Virus record (IMG/VR): IMGVR_UViG_3300045125_000005
Span: 1-43,646 of that record
Strand: one strand, 5' to 3'
DNA length: 43,646 nucleotides
Source: a virus
The first letter of the stretch is position 1, and every line of letters starts with the position of its first letter. The translations under genes were made by a program, and so were the position numbers. Shown here in pieces: positions 1 through 6,011 of the stretch. The notes under the pieces were generated by a model. The model did no database searches, had not been told where the DNA came from, and saw nothing but the letters and a program-made list of their open reading frames with translations.

Positions 1-108
1 GGTCGCAATGCGTCCCCCCTTGGGGTGGCCGGACGGATTGAGAATCCGTCGTGATGATGACTTGAGTCAACATCAATCGCATGGACGGATGTTGACTAAA
101 GACATCGC
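1..108. repeat. Left copy of the terminal direct repeat
   Basis: These 108 bases recur at 43538-43646 with one difference: a run of four G here and five G there. The repeat contains a C6-TT-G4/5 stretch, a small hairpin (ACGGA, loop TTGAGAA, TCCGT, about 32-50) and an inverted pair GTCAACAT/ATGTTGAC at 66-73 and 89-96. It is either the true direct terminal repeat of a T7-like linear genome, seen in part, or the overlap left when a circular-mapping contig was not trimmed. The imperfect match argues against an exact k-mer overlap. Confidence 0.9.
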
Positions 109-520
109 AAAAAAATGTGTAAAAAATCGCCCTCTTTTGACTTTATCCAACATTGACTTTTTCGCGCACGCTCTTACGCGCACTAGAGTCAACATAGACT
201 CTAGCCAACATCGCGCCTACGCGCCTACGCGCACTAGAGTCAACATAGACTCTAGCCAACATCGCGCCTACGCGCCTTACGCGCACTAGAGTCAACATAG
301 ACTCCCGCCCCTCACCCGATGTTGACTCTATCCAACATTGCGCCTCCCGCTCCCGCTCTCTCCCGCCCTCGAAAAAAAAGATGAAAAAAAGTGACCAATC
401 GACTTGACAAGCCATTCCCGTCGCGCTACACGCGCGCGGGGCGCGTAAAGGCCGAAACGTTTTGGCTGCAAGGTATGAAACATATACTTAAGAAACTTAG
501 AAAAAAGAATAAAAAAGCGT
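109..520. other. Gene-free left-end control region
   Basis: No reading frame here looks coding. Apart from the tandem repeat (178-304) it holds A-rich tracts near 108-126 and 371-390, a further ATGTTGAC at 319-326, and a perfect TTGACA hexamer at 404-409 with only a poor -10 (TACACG, 427-432). The concentration of TTGAC-containing elements next to the genome end is what one expects of an early control or replication-initiation region. No specific function is proven. Confidence 0.55.
178..304. repeat. 51-52-base tandem repeat with hairpins, about 2.4 copies
   Basis: Units begin at 178, 229 and 281, so the period is 51 then 52 bases. Each full unit carries a perfect 8-bp hairpin, CTAGAGTC-AACATA-GACTCTAG (183-204 and 234-255), followed by CCAACATCGCGCCTAC. 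The third unit is cut off after GACTC at about 304. Each unit contains one copy of the GTCAACAT element found across the left end. Arrays like this can be binding sites for a replication or regulatory protein, or origin iterons; which one cannot be told from sequence. Confidence 0.85.
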
Positions 521-549
521 TTGACGCTTTCCGAAATGGGCTGTAGAGT
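521..549 (+). promoter_or_regulatory. Sigma70-like promoter in front of the candidate structured RNA
   Basis: TTGACG (521-526), a 17-base spacer and TAGAGT (544-549) give a good host-type promoter. Transcription would start near 556, just before the first GCAA-loop hairpin of the gene-free structured stretch. The next credible start codon on this strand is 1352, so the promoter appears to serve a long leader or a free-standing RNA. Confidence 0.55.
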
Positions 550-555
550 ACTCCC

Positions 556-1250
556 GTCAAATGGGCGCAAGCCCTTTGGATCTTTTAAAACCGAACAAGT
601 CTCCTCGCCCCGAAGTCAGTAGGGCCGCGACATGGTCGCGCAACCGCTAAGCGGTTGGGATCCTTCCCGCGCATAGCCTCCGCGACTCCTTCACCGGAGT
701 AGACACAGAGCGGAGCGACAGGCGCGAAAAAAGTAGAGCCGACTCCCCAAGTCACCCCAGTACATGACTTCCGATGTGATATCGGTTGGGCAACCGTAGG
801 GAAAACTTGGGGTAGAACGCTCGAAAGGAAGTAGCGGGCATGAATCCGCTTAGGAGACTTTCTTTCACAACAAAATAGTCTCGCGCTTGACTCGATGAGC
901 GCACTGGTTCGCTTGCCTTCACTGAGGGGAAGGAAGCGGAACTAGCCTAGGCACAATCTCCGCGACTAATAAAACGCGAAAACCTAGGTTTTCCTGCCCA
1001 AGTGAGGTGGCCGCAAGGCCGGGAAGTAAACCCAAGCGCGTCGATCACTTGATCCGACATAGACTTTTGTCATCACAGCATATGACTCTAGGCCAAGGCC
1101 GTCATGCCATATGCGGATGAGTTTTATTCAATGTCGGATCCCGATAGAATTGACTACAGTCATAGTCGATCAACGCGCGCGCTCCGGTCAAAAGATCGGA
1201 GAGGAGAGGCACAAGGCTCTGCCTAACTACGTCGCGGCCTATAGTCTACA
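556..1250 (+). ncRNA. Candidate large structured noncoding RNA (about 0.7 kb)
   Basis: No coding frame fits, but helices follow one another closely. Visible pairings: GGGC-GCAA-GCCC (563-574, GNRA loop, extended by CAAA/TTTG); CGCGAC/GTCGCG (626-640) stacked on CAACCGC/GCGGTTG (641-657); nested CGCGC/GCGCG (668-672 with 722-726), CTCCGC/GCGGAG (678-683, 710-715) and ACTCC/GGAGT (685-689, 696-700); CCCCAAGT/ACTTGGGG (745-752, 805-812) enclosing CGGTT/AACCG (783-796); AGCGG/CCGCT (833-850); GAGACT/AGTCTC (854-882); GCGCT/AGCGC (883-902); a long hairpin 907-942; CCTAGG/CCTAGG (946-951, 983-988); GGCC-GCAA-GGCC (1009-1020, second GNRA loop); GTCGATC/GATCCGAC (1040-1058); GCATATGAC paired with GTCATGCCATATGC (1078-1114). 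Size, phage location and a nearby tRNA-like element recall the GOLLD and ROOL giant phage RNAs, but I could not match a specific family consensus. Ends are estimates. Confidence 0.55.
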
Positions 1251-1252
1251 TC

Positions 1253-1305
1253 GTCGCATCCGTGGTTCGTTCGGCGTGGAGCGGGTTCGATTCCCGCTAT
1301 GCGAC
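1253..1305 (+). ncRNA. tRNA-like minihelix without anticodon arm (copy 1)
   Basis: GTCGCAT (1253-1259) pairs perfectly with ATGCGAC (1299-1305). Inside lies a canonical T arm, GCGGG-TTCGATT-CCCGC, directly adjacent to the 3' acceptor strand, and a 3-bp D-like stem (CCG, nine-base loop, CGG). No anticodon arm is present and no CCA is encoded. A related element sits at 2932-2976. It could be the 3' end of the preceding structured RNA, a stand-alone tRNA mimic, or a piece of a host tRNA gene kept as an integrase attachment site; the pairing upstream half favours a folded RNA. Confidence 0.55.
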
Positions 1306-1351
1306 TTCAAGTCAATGTTGACTTGTCTCAACTTTATCAGGAGATAACATC

Positions 1352-2091
1352 ATGTCCCGATACATTCCTCGCGTTCGCAAATCGCTCCGCATCCGTGATA
1401 ATTGGCTCGGCTCTTCGACTAAAGTCGCCAAGAGCCTCACGGGCCTCGGCGTCTATTCGCCCGTCATGTATCTCGATCCCTCGCAAGGCGTGTGCCCCTT
1501 CGCCGGGGCCTGCATGGCAGTGTGCCTTTTCGGCTCAGGGCGCGGTCGCTTTGACAACGTCGCCAAAGCGCGTCGGCAAAAGACTGTTGACTATAAGTCT
1601 AATCCGTCTCAAGCCATTGACGAGATCATTGACAACGTGGAGCGTGAAAAACGAAAGGCCCAACGCAAGGGCTACACCTACGCTCCGCGCCTCAACGGAA
1701 CGTCTGACTTGACTTGGGATAAAGTCTACAATGCAACGCCCGATGTTCAGTATTATGAGTACACTAAAAACATCAATCGTTTCCACTCTTGGCTTCGCGG
1801 CGAATTGCCCCGAAACCTGCACCTCACGCTGTCGCATGATCCCGTCACCGTCCCGCTTGCATCGTGCCTCGATGCGCTCCGATCAGGGGCGGCGTCGCCA
1901 TCGTCTTCAGCGGCGATCTTCCCGCTGAGTACCATGGTTTCCGTGTGATCGACGGCGATAAAACCGATGCGCGGTTCCTCGACCGCGAAGCGTTCAACAT
2001 CCCGCAGGGCGTCGGCTATGTCGTCGGTCTGCGCCTCAAGAAAACCGCCGCTTCCCGCAATGTCGCAATCGACAGCGGTTTCGCGGTCTGA
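1352..2091 (+). CDS. GP88-like cysteine-containing protein (one-base frameshift)
   Basis: The product (about 246 aa when joined) resembles the phage 'gene product 88' family, whose biochemical role is unknown. Seen here: an N-terminal half with a cysteine cluster (VCPFAGACMAVCLFGSGRGR, about residues 50-68) that could bind metal, a basic KARRQKT segment, and a C-terminal half containing VAIVFSGDLPAEYHGFRVID and a VGLRLKK end, both typical of the family. The reading frame breaks at GGGG (1886-1889). One extra G gives the continuous reading RSGGGVAIVFSGD, so I read it as a homopolymer error, not a pseudogene. The start is fixed by AGGAGATAACATC just before ATG, the leader used by several neighbours. 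It is the first gene after the gene-free left end. Family assignment is from remembered sequence pattern. Confidence 0.7.
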
Positions 2092-2094
2092 TCT

Positions 2095-2153
2095 AGTCAA
2101 CATCAACCAACGCCCCTAGTCGAAGTGACTAGGGGCAATGTCAACAGGAGATA
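2095..2153 (+). repeat. 59-base intergenic hairpin-RBS cassette, copy 1
   Basis: Identical over 59 bases to 2552-2610. Order: GTCAACAT element, spacer, a perfect 10-bp hairpin GCCCCTAGTC-GAAGT-GACTAGGGGC, then TGTCAACAGGAGATA, which supplies the ribosome site of the next gene. There is no T-tract, so it is not an obvious intrinsic terminator. It looks like an RNA processing or mRNA 5'-end stabilising cassette duplicated together with its ribosome site. Confidence 0.85.
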
Positions 2154-2158
2154 ACATC

Positions 2159-2551
2159 ATGTCCATGCTCAACATCGCCAAGTCTGGCAGCCGTAATGAA
2201 GTGTTCGACATTCTCTCGGGCCTTGATCACGACATGGCCGAGCAACTTCATGCCAATGAGTACTTCAGTCAACAGAAGTTTGACTACATTTTCAATGTTT
2301 TGCGGGAGATCGGAAAGCGGGGTCACGTTTGGCTCGACGATGAGATGGCCCCGATTTTCGTTAGGTGTTGTCAACATCACCTCCGAATGGAAGATATTTC
2401 CGAAGGCGTTTTGAGAGGGCCGGGAGGCTACGTCACTCCTTCGGTTTTGGATAAGCAGATGGAAAATCTGAACGCCCTTATCAAGTGCGCCCGTGTGGGC
2501 GCACCGGAGTGTCGTACACTCGCTGCGATTGCGAATAACGAGCAGTCCTAA
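2159..2551 (+). CDS. Hypothetical early protein, 130 aa
   Basis: I do not recognise this protein. It is soluble-looking, mostly helical, with no membrane segment or signal. A stretch with paired cysteines (FVRCCQHHLRMEDI) lies mid-protein and a second cysteine pair (IKCARVGAPECRT) near the C-terminus, but no standard zinc motif is clear. The start at ATG 2159 is chosen because it sits right after the duplicated cassette ending in AGGAGATAACATC; an upstream in-frame ATG at 2138 lies inside the cassette and lacks a ribosome site. The gene lies between two identical 59-base cassettes, which suggests that cassette and gene spread by duplication or that both genes share the same RNA processing. 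Confidence 0.75.
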   Translation: MSMLNIAKSGSRNEVFDILSGLDHDMAEQLHANEYFSQQKFDYIFNVLREIGKRGHVWLDDEMAPIFVRCCQHHLRMEDISEGVLRGPGGYVTPSVLDKQMENLNALIKCARVGAPECRTLAAIANNEQS

Positions 2552-2610
2552 AGTCAACATCAACCAACGCCCCTAGTCGAAGTGACTAGGGGCAATGTCA
2601 ACAGGAGATA
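2552..2610 (+). repeat. 59-base intergenic hairpin-RBS cassette, copy 2
   Basis: Exact repeat of 2095-2153: GTCAACAT, hairpin GCCCCTAGTC/GACTAGGGGC, and TGTCAACAGGAGATA leading into the ATG at 2614. Strict identity between genes that are themselves unrelated implies recent duplication or strong selection on the RNA element. Confidence 0.85.
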
Positions 2611-2613
2611 CCA

Positions 2614-2919
2614 ATGAACAAGCAAAAGTTTTCAGAACTGTTTGAAGCGGTCACCGAAGCACAGCGTCAATATACCGACAGCCGATACTATGAGAAGGAG
2701 TCCACTCAAACCCTTGAAACGATGGATCAATACATCGATGAGTTGATTGTCGAACACATCAAGCACGTTAAGAATGCTCAGGCTTACGAAACGATGATCG
2801 AAAACAAGAAGCGTCAGCGTGAGACGCATTACCTTGAGCATCAGAAACTTGCTCTCGCTCGCGAGAGTCGCTTTCAAGAATTGGAACGTGCCATGCAACG
2901 CCTCGCCAACTGCGACTGA
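2614..2919 (+). CDS. Hypothetical coiled-coil early protein, 101 aa
   Basis: Unrecognised. The whole protein is charged and rich in Glu, Gln, Lys and Arg, with heptad-like spacing throughout (for example EAVTEAQRQYTDSRYYEKES and QKLALARESRFQELERAM). It is probably one long helix or helical hairpin that oligomerises. There is no membrane segment. The start follows AGGAGATACCA in the second cassette. Short coiled-coil early proteins in T7-like phages often act on host proteins, but nothing here shows a target; that is inference. The gene is followed directly by the second tRNA-like element. Confidence 0.75.
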   Translation: MNKQKFSELFEAVTEAQRQYTDSRYYEKESTQTLETMDQYIDELIVEHIKHVKNAQAYETMIENKKRQRETHYLEHQKLALARESRFQELERAMQRLANCD

Positions 2920-2931
2920 TCGAGATCGACC

Positions 2932-2976
2932 GCGCATCCCGGTGGTATTGGGCGGGTTCGACTCCCGCCATGCGCC
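2932..2976 (+). ncRNA. tRNA-like minihelix without anticodon arm (copy 2)
   Basis: GCGCAT (2932-2937) pairs with ATGCGC (2970-2975). The interior has CCC/GGG closing a nine-base loop (GGTGGTATT) in the D-arm position and a canonical T arm, GCGGG-TTCGACT-CCCGC, next to the acceptor. It is followed by CTACCA. It shares GCATCC, GGTGGT-like bases and the whole T arm with copy 1 at 1253-1305, so the two are related. No anticodon arm exists and no complete tRNA can be built from the upstream sequence. It lies in the gap between two early genes. Confidence 0.55.
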
Positions 2977-3026
2977 TACCATCGCAATGTCGTGATGGTT
3001 TTAGTGCTAGTTAACTGGAGATAACA

Positions 3027-3571
3027 ATGCCCCTGAATTATAACTTTGAAAAAGTTGACCTCAGCAAGTTCAGCACCGAAGATGCGGAGATGATCAAGCA
3101 ATCCTTGCATCACTTCGCATACGTCTGCCTCAACGTTGGCTTCTACGGGCCTACTAAAAGCAACATTGAAGAATTTCTGCGGCGATACTCCCTTCTGAAC
3201 CTGCACTCCCCGTCATGGTTCTCCGGCGATGGGTACGCAAGGAATCGTTGGTCGCACGAATTCATTCGCGATCACCTTGTGGATCGCTACACGACCAATG
3301 CATCGCGTCGAACGGCTACCGAGTTCAACAAGAACATTCTTTCTATTCTTGCCGACGATTCGGCTACGAACTGGGGCCAACCCCGAGCGGCCATGAGTAC
3401 GAACTTCGTCGCAACGGTGCGTTCCTATCCGCTCACCCCTCTGATCTCATGTCCTACTACGATTCCTTCTACGTCATCTTCATCTCCGTGTGGTACGTCC
3501 TTCGGCTCGTCCTTGTAGGTGCAGCCGGGGCGTACCTCATCTCCTTCCTCCTCAAGATCTTCAAAAAATAA
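3027..3571 (+). CDS. Hypothetical early protein with C-terminal membrane segment (frameshifted)
   Basis: Unrecognised. The joined product is about 181 aa. The N-terminal two thirds are soluble; the C-terminus has a long hydrophobic stretch (YVIFISVWYVLRLVLVGAAG followed by AYLISFLLKIF) ending in basic residues, so it is likely anchored in the inner membrane with the bulk in the cytoplasm. The frame breaks at GGGG (3373-3376). Restoring one G gives NWGPTPSGHEYELRRNG and carries on into the hydrophobic tail, so I read it as a base-loss error. Start ATG 3027 follows CTGGAGATAACA. An early membrane protein could act in superinfection exclusion or in host takeover, but nothing in the sequence decides this. 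Confidence 0.65.
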
Positions 3572-3584
3572 TCTTGGGTGAGGC

Positions 3585-3612
3585 TTGACTTCTAGTCCAT
3601 CCTTCGTACCAT
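3585..3612 (+). promoter_or_regulatory. Sigma70-like promoter before the DUF932 gene
   Basis: TTGACT (3585-3590), 16-base spacer, TACCAT (3607-3612). It lies in the 87-base gap between the membrane-protein gene and the next start. The -10 matches four of six consensus bases. Confidence 0.4.
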
Positions 3613-3624
3613 TCAACACCGCAA

Positions 3625-3641
3625 CGGGGTCGGTTACCCCG
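3625..3641 (+). other. Leader hairpin ahead of the DUF932 gene
   Basis: CGGGGT-CGGTT-ACCCCG forms a 6-bp stem 17 bases upstream of the ATG, followed by AGAGATACCA. The same arrangement of a GC hairpin then a GGAGATA-type leader recurs before several early genes. Confidence 0.6.
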
Positions 3642-3658
3642 CTTTCCTAGAGATACCA

Positions 3659-4637
3659 ATGGCACACGAAATCGAATCTAATGACCGTACCATCTTCGTC
3701 GGCAAGCCTGCTTGGCACGGCCTCGGAACCGTGCTTCCCGATGCGCCCACCGTGGAGCAAGCGTTGGCTCAGGCCCTGCCTTGGGAACCCGAGGCTGTGC
3801 CTCTCACCCGTAACGACACGGGCGAGGTGATCGATCATTCTGCTCTCGTCCGTAGCGATGATCGTTCTTTGCTCAGCGTTGTGACTAGGCAGTACAACGT
3901 GATCAAGAACAGCACCGTTGCCAAGGCGGTGAGCATCGCCTTCCCCACTGGGGTGGTCGAGACTGCCGGATCCCTCCGTGGAGGGAAGCAGGTGTGGTTC
4001 CTCGTCCGCACCCCGGACAATGACTTCGATGCTCCCCGGACGTACCGATGACAAGGTGCAAGGCTACGGTCTGATCACCTCTAGTCACGACGGTACGATT
4101 CCTCTCACGGGTCTGCCCACGGGCGTGCGTGTGGTGTGTGCTAACACCATGAGCATGGCCTTGGCCAAGGCTAAGAAGCCTATCTCGATCAGGCACAAGG
4201 GCATCGCCATCGCTTCCGAGGAGGCTATCCTCAGCATGGTGTACCGTCAGGCTGAGGTCATCGCTCAGGGTATGCAACGGCTGCGTGAGGGTACGGAGTT
4301 CCTTGCTCAGACGCAGACCGATGACAAGTGGGTCAAGGATTACCTCTCTGCTGTGGTCTGTCACTTCTTCGGCAAGCCTGAGGATGAGGCTGTCAAGTGG
4401 AAGAGCGACGAGGAACGCGAGGAAGCCAAGGCTTTGGCATCCAAGTTGTACTCTTACCTTGACCATCCCAAGGTCAAGACTACCGATGGCGTGACCACCC
4501 GATGGGAAGCCTTCAACGCTGTGACGCAGTGGAGTGTCCACGAACGCCGCACTCGCGGCTCGCGTGGAGAATCCAACTGGCTCGGCAGCGGTGCTGAGTT
4601 GTCCAAGTACGCCTTCGACCTTGCGTGTGACATCTGA
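3659..4637 (+). CDS. DUF932-like phage/plasmid protein (one-base frameshift)
   Basis: The joined product is about 325 aa and matches the DUF932 pattern seen in phage and plasmid proteins of unknown biochemical role. Diagnostic pieces are the N-terminal KPAWHGLGTVLPD segment, a central VWFLVRTPDND segment and a downstream GVRVVCANTM motif. The frame breaks at CCCC (4034-4037). Removing one C gives NDFDAPGRTDDKVQGY and continues, so this is a base-gain error, the one clear insertion in the window. No membrane segment or signal is present. It has its own promoter-like sequence and leader hairpin and is followed by a UUCG hairpin, so it may be a single-gene transcription unit. DUF932 genes commonly sit among early or plasmid-maintenance genes, consistent with the place here. 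Confidence 0.8.
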
Positions 4638-4647
4638 TGCATAGGGT

Positions 4648-4671
4648 GGGGGGAGGCTTCGGTCTCCCCCT
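4648..4671 (+). terminator. GC-rich UUCG hairpin after the DUF932 gene
   Basis: A 10-bp stem (GGGGGGAGGC-like strand against GTCTCCCCCT) closes a C(UUCG)G tetraloop, and GGGT/ACCC flanking bases extend it. It starts 11 bases after the stop codon. The downstream sequence (TCTTACCC) is only weakly T-rich, so termination may be partial; a processing or stabilising role is equally possible. Confidence 0.5.
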
Positions 4672-4688
4672 CTTACCCAAGGAATTAC

Positions 4689-4948
4689 ATGGCTTACGCA
4701 TCTGATGATGAGATCAATCTCATCCGCTCTGTTATTGATCACAAGTACCGACGTTTGTTCATCAACTTCATCGACGAAGTCGGAGAGTTGACTATTAATG
4801 AAGCAGTCAACTTAACTGGGATCAAGTAGATAACACTTACCTAACCATTAAAGGTAGGCAAGTTTACCTTAGCAATCGCGCTAAGTTCTGCTTGCCTGCT
4901 AAGCGCACGGACATCCCGTTCGTGTGGCGTAACGAAGAGGAGTTTCCA
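4689..4948 (+). CDS. Hypothetical protein, frame-broken; boundary with next gene uncertain
   Basis: As written, ATG 4689 reads 46 residues (MAYASDDEINLIRSV... to ...INEAVNLTGIK) and stops at 4827. Adding one G to GGG (4818-4820) gives INEAVNLTGDQVDNTYLTIK and then a coding-looking run (GRQVYLSNRAKFCLPAKRTD, IPFVWRNEEEF) straight to the next start at 4949, in the same frame. Either this is a separate gene of roughly 86 residues whose stop overlaps the next start, hidden by a further indel, or it is the N-terminal part of the following gene. GAGGAG in front of 4949 favours two coupled genes. Unrecognised; no membrane segment. Confidence 0.5.
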
Positions 4949-5479
4949 ATGACTATGACTGACACCAACACCAACACCAACACCTTTGAACCTGTCATTA
5001 ACCACATCACCTTTCACGAACCCATCAGCGTCGAAGCGGTCAACGAACTGCGCGCTAAACGAGCGCAACTTGAACGCGACAAGGAAGAAATCAGGAAGAC
5101 GCAATCCCTGATGGCTAAGAAGATGCGCTTCATTGTGGCGTGTCTGTGGATACAGGAAGTGAATCGCCGCATCATGAGCGGTGATCCCGTGAATGGTATC
5201 TACGATACCAACTCGGGACGCACTCACACTCGGCAATACCTTGAGGTGTTGTCGGTTCGGATGCCCGTGTGGAACAACAGTCCCGACCCTTATGTTGACA
5301 TTACCGACCTCGGTTCGGTGACCGTCAAGGTCACCCGTGAGACCAAGCAGACTGACTACAAGACTGTGCGTGAAGTCAAACCCAAGCACACCGTCGAGAC
5401 CTACAGCCTGCGTGAAGTCGATGTTGACGATTTCAACATCGTCTTGCCTAAGCCTCTCACCAACTTGTGGGATATGTGA
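4949..5479 (+). CDS. Hypothetical early protein, about 176 aa
   Basis: Unrecognised. It begins with a Thr/Asn-rich repeat (DTNTNTNT) and a helical stretch likely to form a coiled coil (ELRAKRAQLERDKEEIRKTQ). The C-terminal half is predicted beta-rich (VDITDLGSVTVKVTRETKQT, TVETYSLREVDVDDFNIVL). No membrane segment. ATG 4949 is chosen because GAGGAG lies six bases upstream; the frame is open further upstream, so a longer form joined to the preceding gene is possible. It is followed by a strong hairpin (5489-5513). Confidence 0.7.
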   Translation: MTMTDTNTNTNTFEPVINHITFHEPISVEAVNELRAKRAQLERDKEEIRKTQSLMAKKMRFIVACLWIQEVNRRIMSGDPVNGIYDTNSGRTHTRQYLEVLSVRMPVWNNSPDPYVDITDLGSVTVKVTRETKQTDYKTVREVKPKHTVETYSLREVDVDDFNIVLPKPLTNLWDM

Positions 5480-5488
5480 TCAACCCTT

Positions 5489-5513
5489 GCCCCCCGTCAC
5501 ATCGGCGGGGGGC
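5489..5513 (+). other. GC-rich leader/termination hairpin
   Basis: GCCCCCCG (5489-5496) pairs with CGGGGGGC (5506-5513) around a nine-base loop. It is followed by TACCCTTCTCATCGGAGATAACA and the next ATG at 5537. Like the other hairpins of this region it sits between a stop codon and a GGAGATAACA leader. No clear T-tract. Confidence 0.6.
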
Positions 5514-5536
5514 TACCCTTCTCATCGGAGATAACA

Positions 5537-5839
5537 ATGGACAACTTCAAGAATCGTGACAAGCGCACCCGTGAATACCGCATCGCTCAGTATCTCAATC
5601 AGTTCTCTTATTCGGTCAAAGCCTACCCGAATATGACTGGTGGGCTGTTCATCTATCACCCTATGGATCAAGGTGGGTGGGGAGTAAACGTTGATATCAA
5701 AAGAGATAAGAAACTCTTCGTCGCTACCTACCGTGATGGGGGTGGACTCATCTCAATCCGAGAGGATCGACACGACTTCGTCCTTGACATAATCGACGAA
5801 GCACGAAAGAGTTACAAGGCATACCGCAATGCTCTTTAG
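5537..5839 (+). CDS. Hypothetical early protein, 100 aa
   Basis: Unrecognised small basic, probably globular protein. Its start is set by GGAGATAACA eight bases upstream, the shared early leader. It has aromatic and glycine-rich segments (MTGGLFIYHPMDQGGWGVNV) that look like beta strands, then a helical C-terminus (DFVLDIIDEARKSYKAYRNA). No signal, membrane segment or known motif. The next start overlaps its last codons, so the two are probably translationally coupled. Confidence 0.7.
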   Translation: MDNFKNRDKRTREYRIAQYLNQFSYSVKAYPNMTGGLFIYHPMDQGGWGVNVDIKRDKKLFVATYRDGGGLISIREDRHDFVLDIIDEARKSYKAYRNAL

Positions 5840-6011
5840 AATCAACATCTTCAAGGACAACCTACTGGTTGTCGATAAGTGGATGGACATCGAAGATGAC
5901 GATGGGATCGACACCATCGTCATCAAGATGATGGAAAAAGTATCAATCACCAACGTCTCAGCACTAGTAGTCGGCAATGAAAGAACAATTACATACAACT
6001 CGCGATCGTAA
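5829..6011 (+). CDS. Hypothetical small protein, 60 aa
   Basis: Unrecognised. ATG 5829 lies 11 bases inside the end of the preceding gene, the usual sign of translational coupling in compact phage operons. The protein is acidic in its middle (MDIEDDDGIDTI) and beta-prone elsewhere. Support is mainly tight packing between flanking genes and the absence of any better frame in this stretch. Confidence 0.5.
   Translation: MLFRINIFKDNLLVVDKWMDIEDDDGIDTIVIKMMEKVSITNVSALVVGNERTITYNSRS

Noticed and set aside
25-75. Possible tRNA in the terminal repeat (ACGGA-TTGAGAA-TCCGT looks like an anticodon arm)
   Set aside because: No T arm, acceptor stem or D arm can be built around it on either strand; only an isolated hairpin remains.
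8-289. A 93-residue reading frame through the left terminal repeat
   Set aside because: It simply translates the tandem DNA repeat and the terminal repeat; no ribosome site.
178-304. CRISPR array
   Set aside because: The 51-52-base units are repeated as a whole with no unique spacers, and no cas genes are present.
556-1250. Group I intron or RNase P RNA
   Set aside because: I could not find the conserved P7/R-S core of group I introns or the P4 conserved regions of RNase P RNA; no split exon frame flanks it.
1231-1305. A complete 75-base tRNA using GTCGCGG (1231-1237) as the 5' acceptor
   Set aside because: Position 8 is not T, no D arm or anticodon arm forms, and the closer GTCGCAT (1253-1259) pairs perfectly with the 3' strand.
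1111-1347. A 78-residue reading frame on the + strand
   Set aside because: No ribosome site, unnatural composition, and it runs through the tRNA-like element.
3903-4742. A 279-residue minus-strand frame opposite the DUF932 gene
   Set aside because: Antisense shadow of a gene with clear family motifs; no start context.
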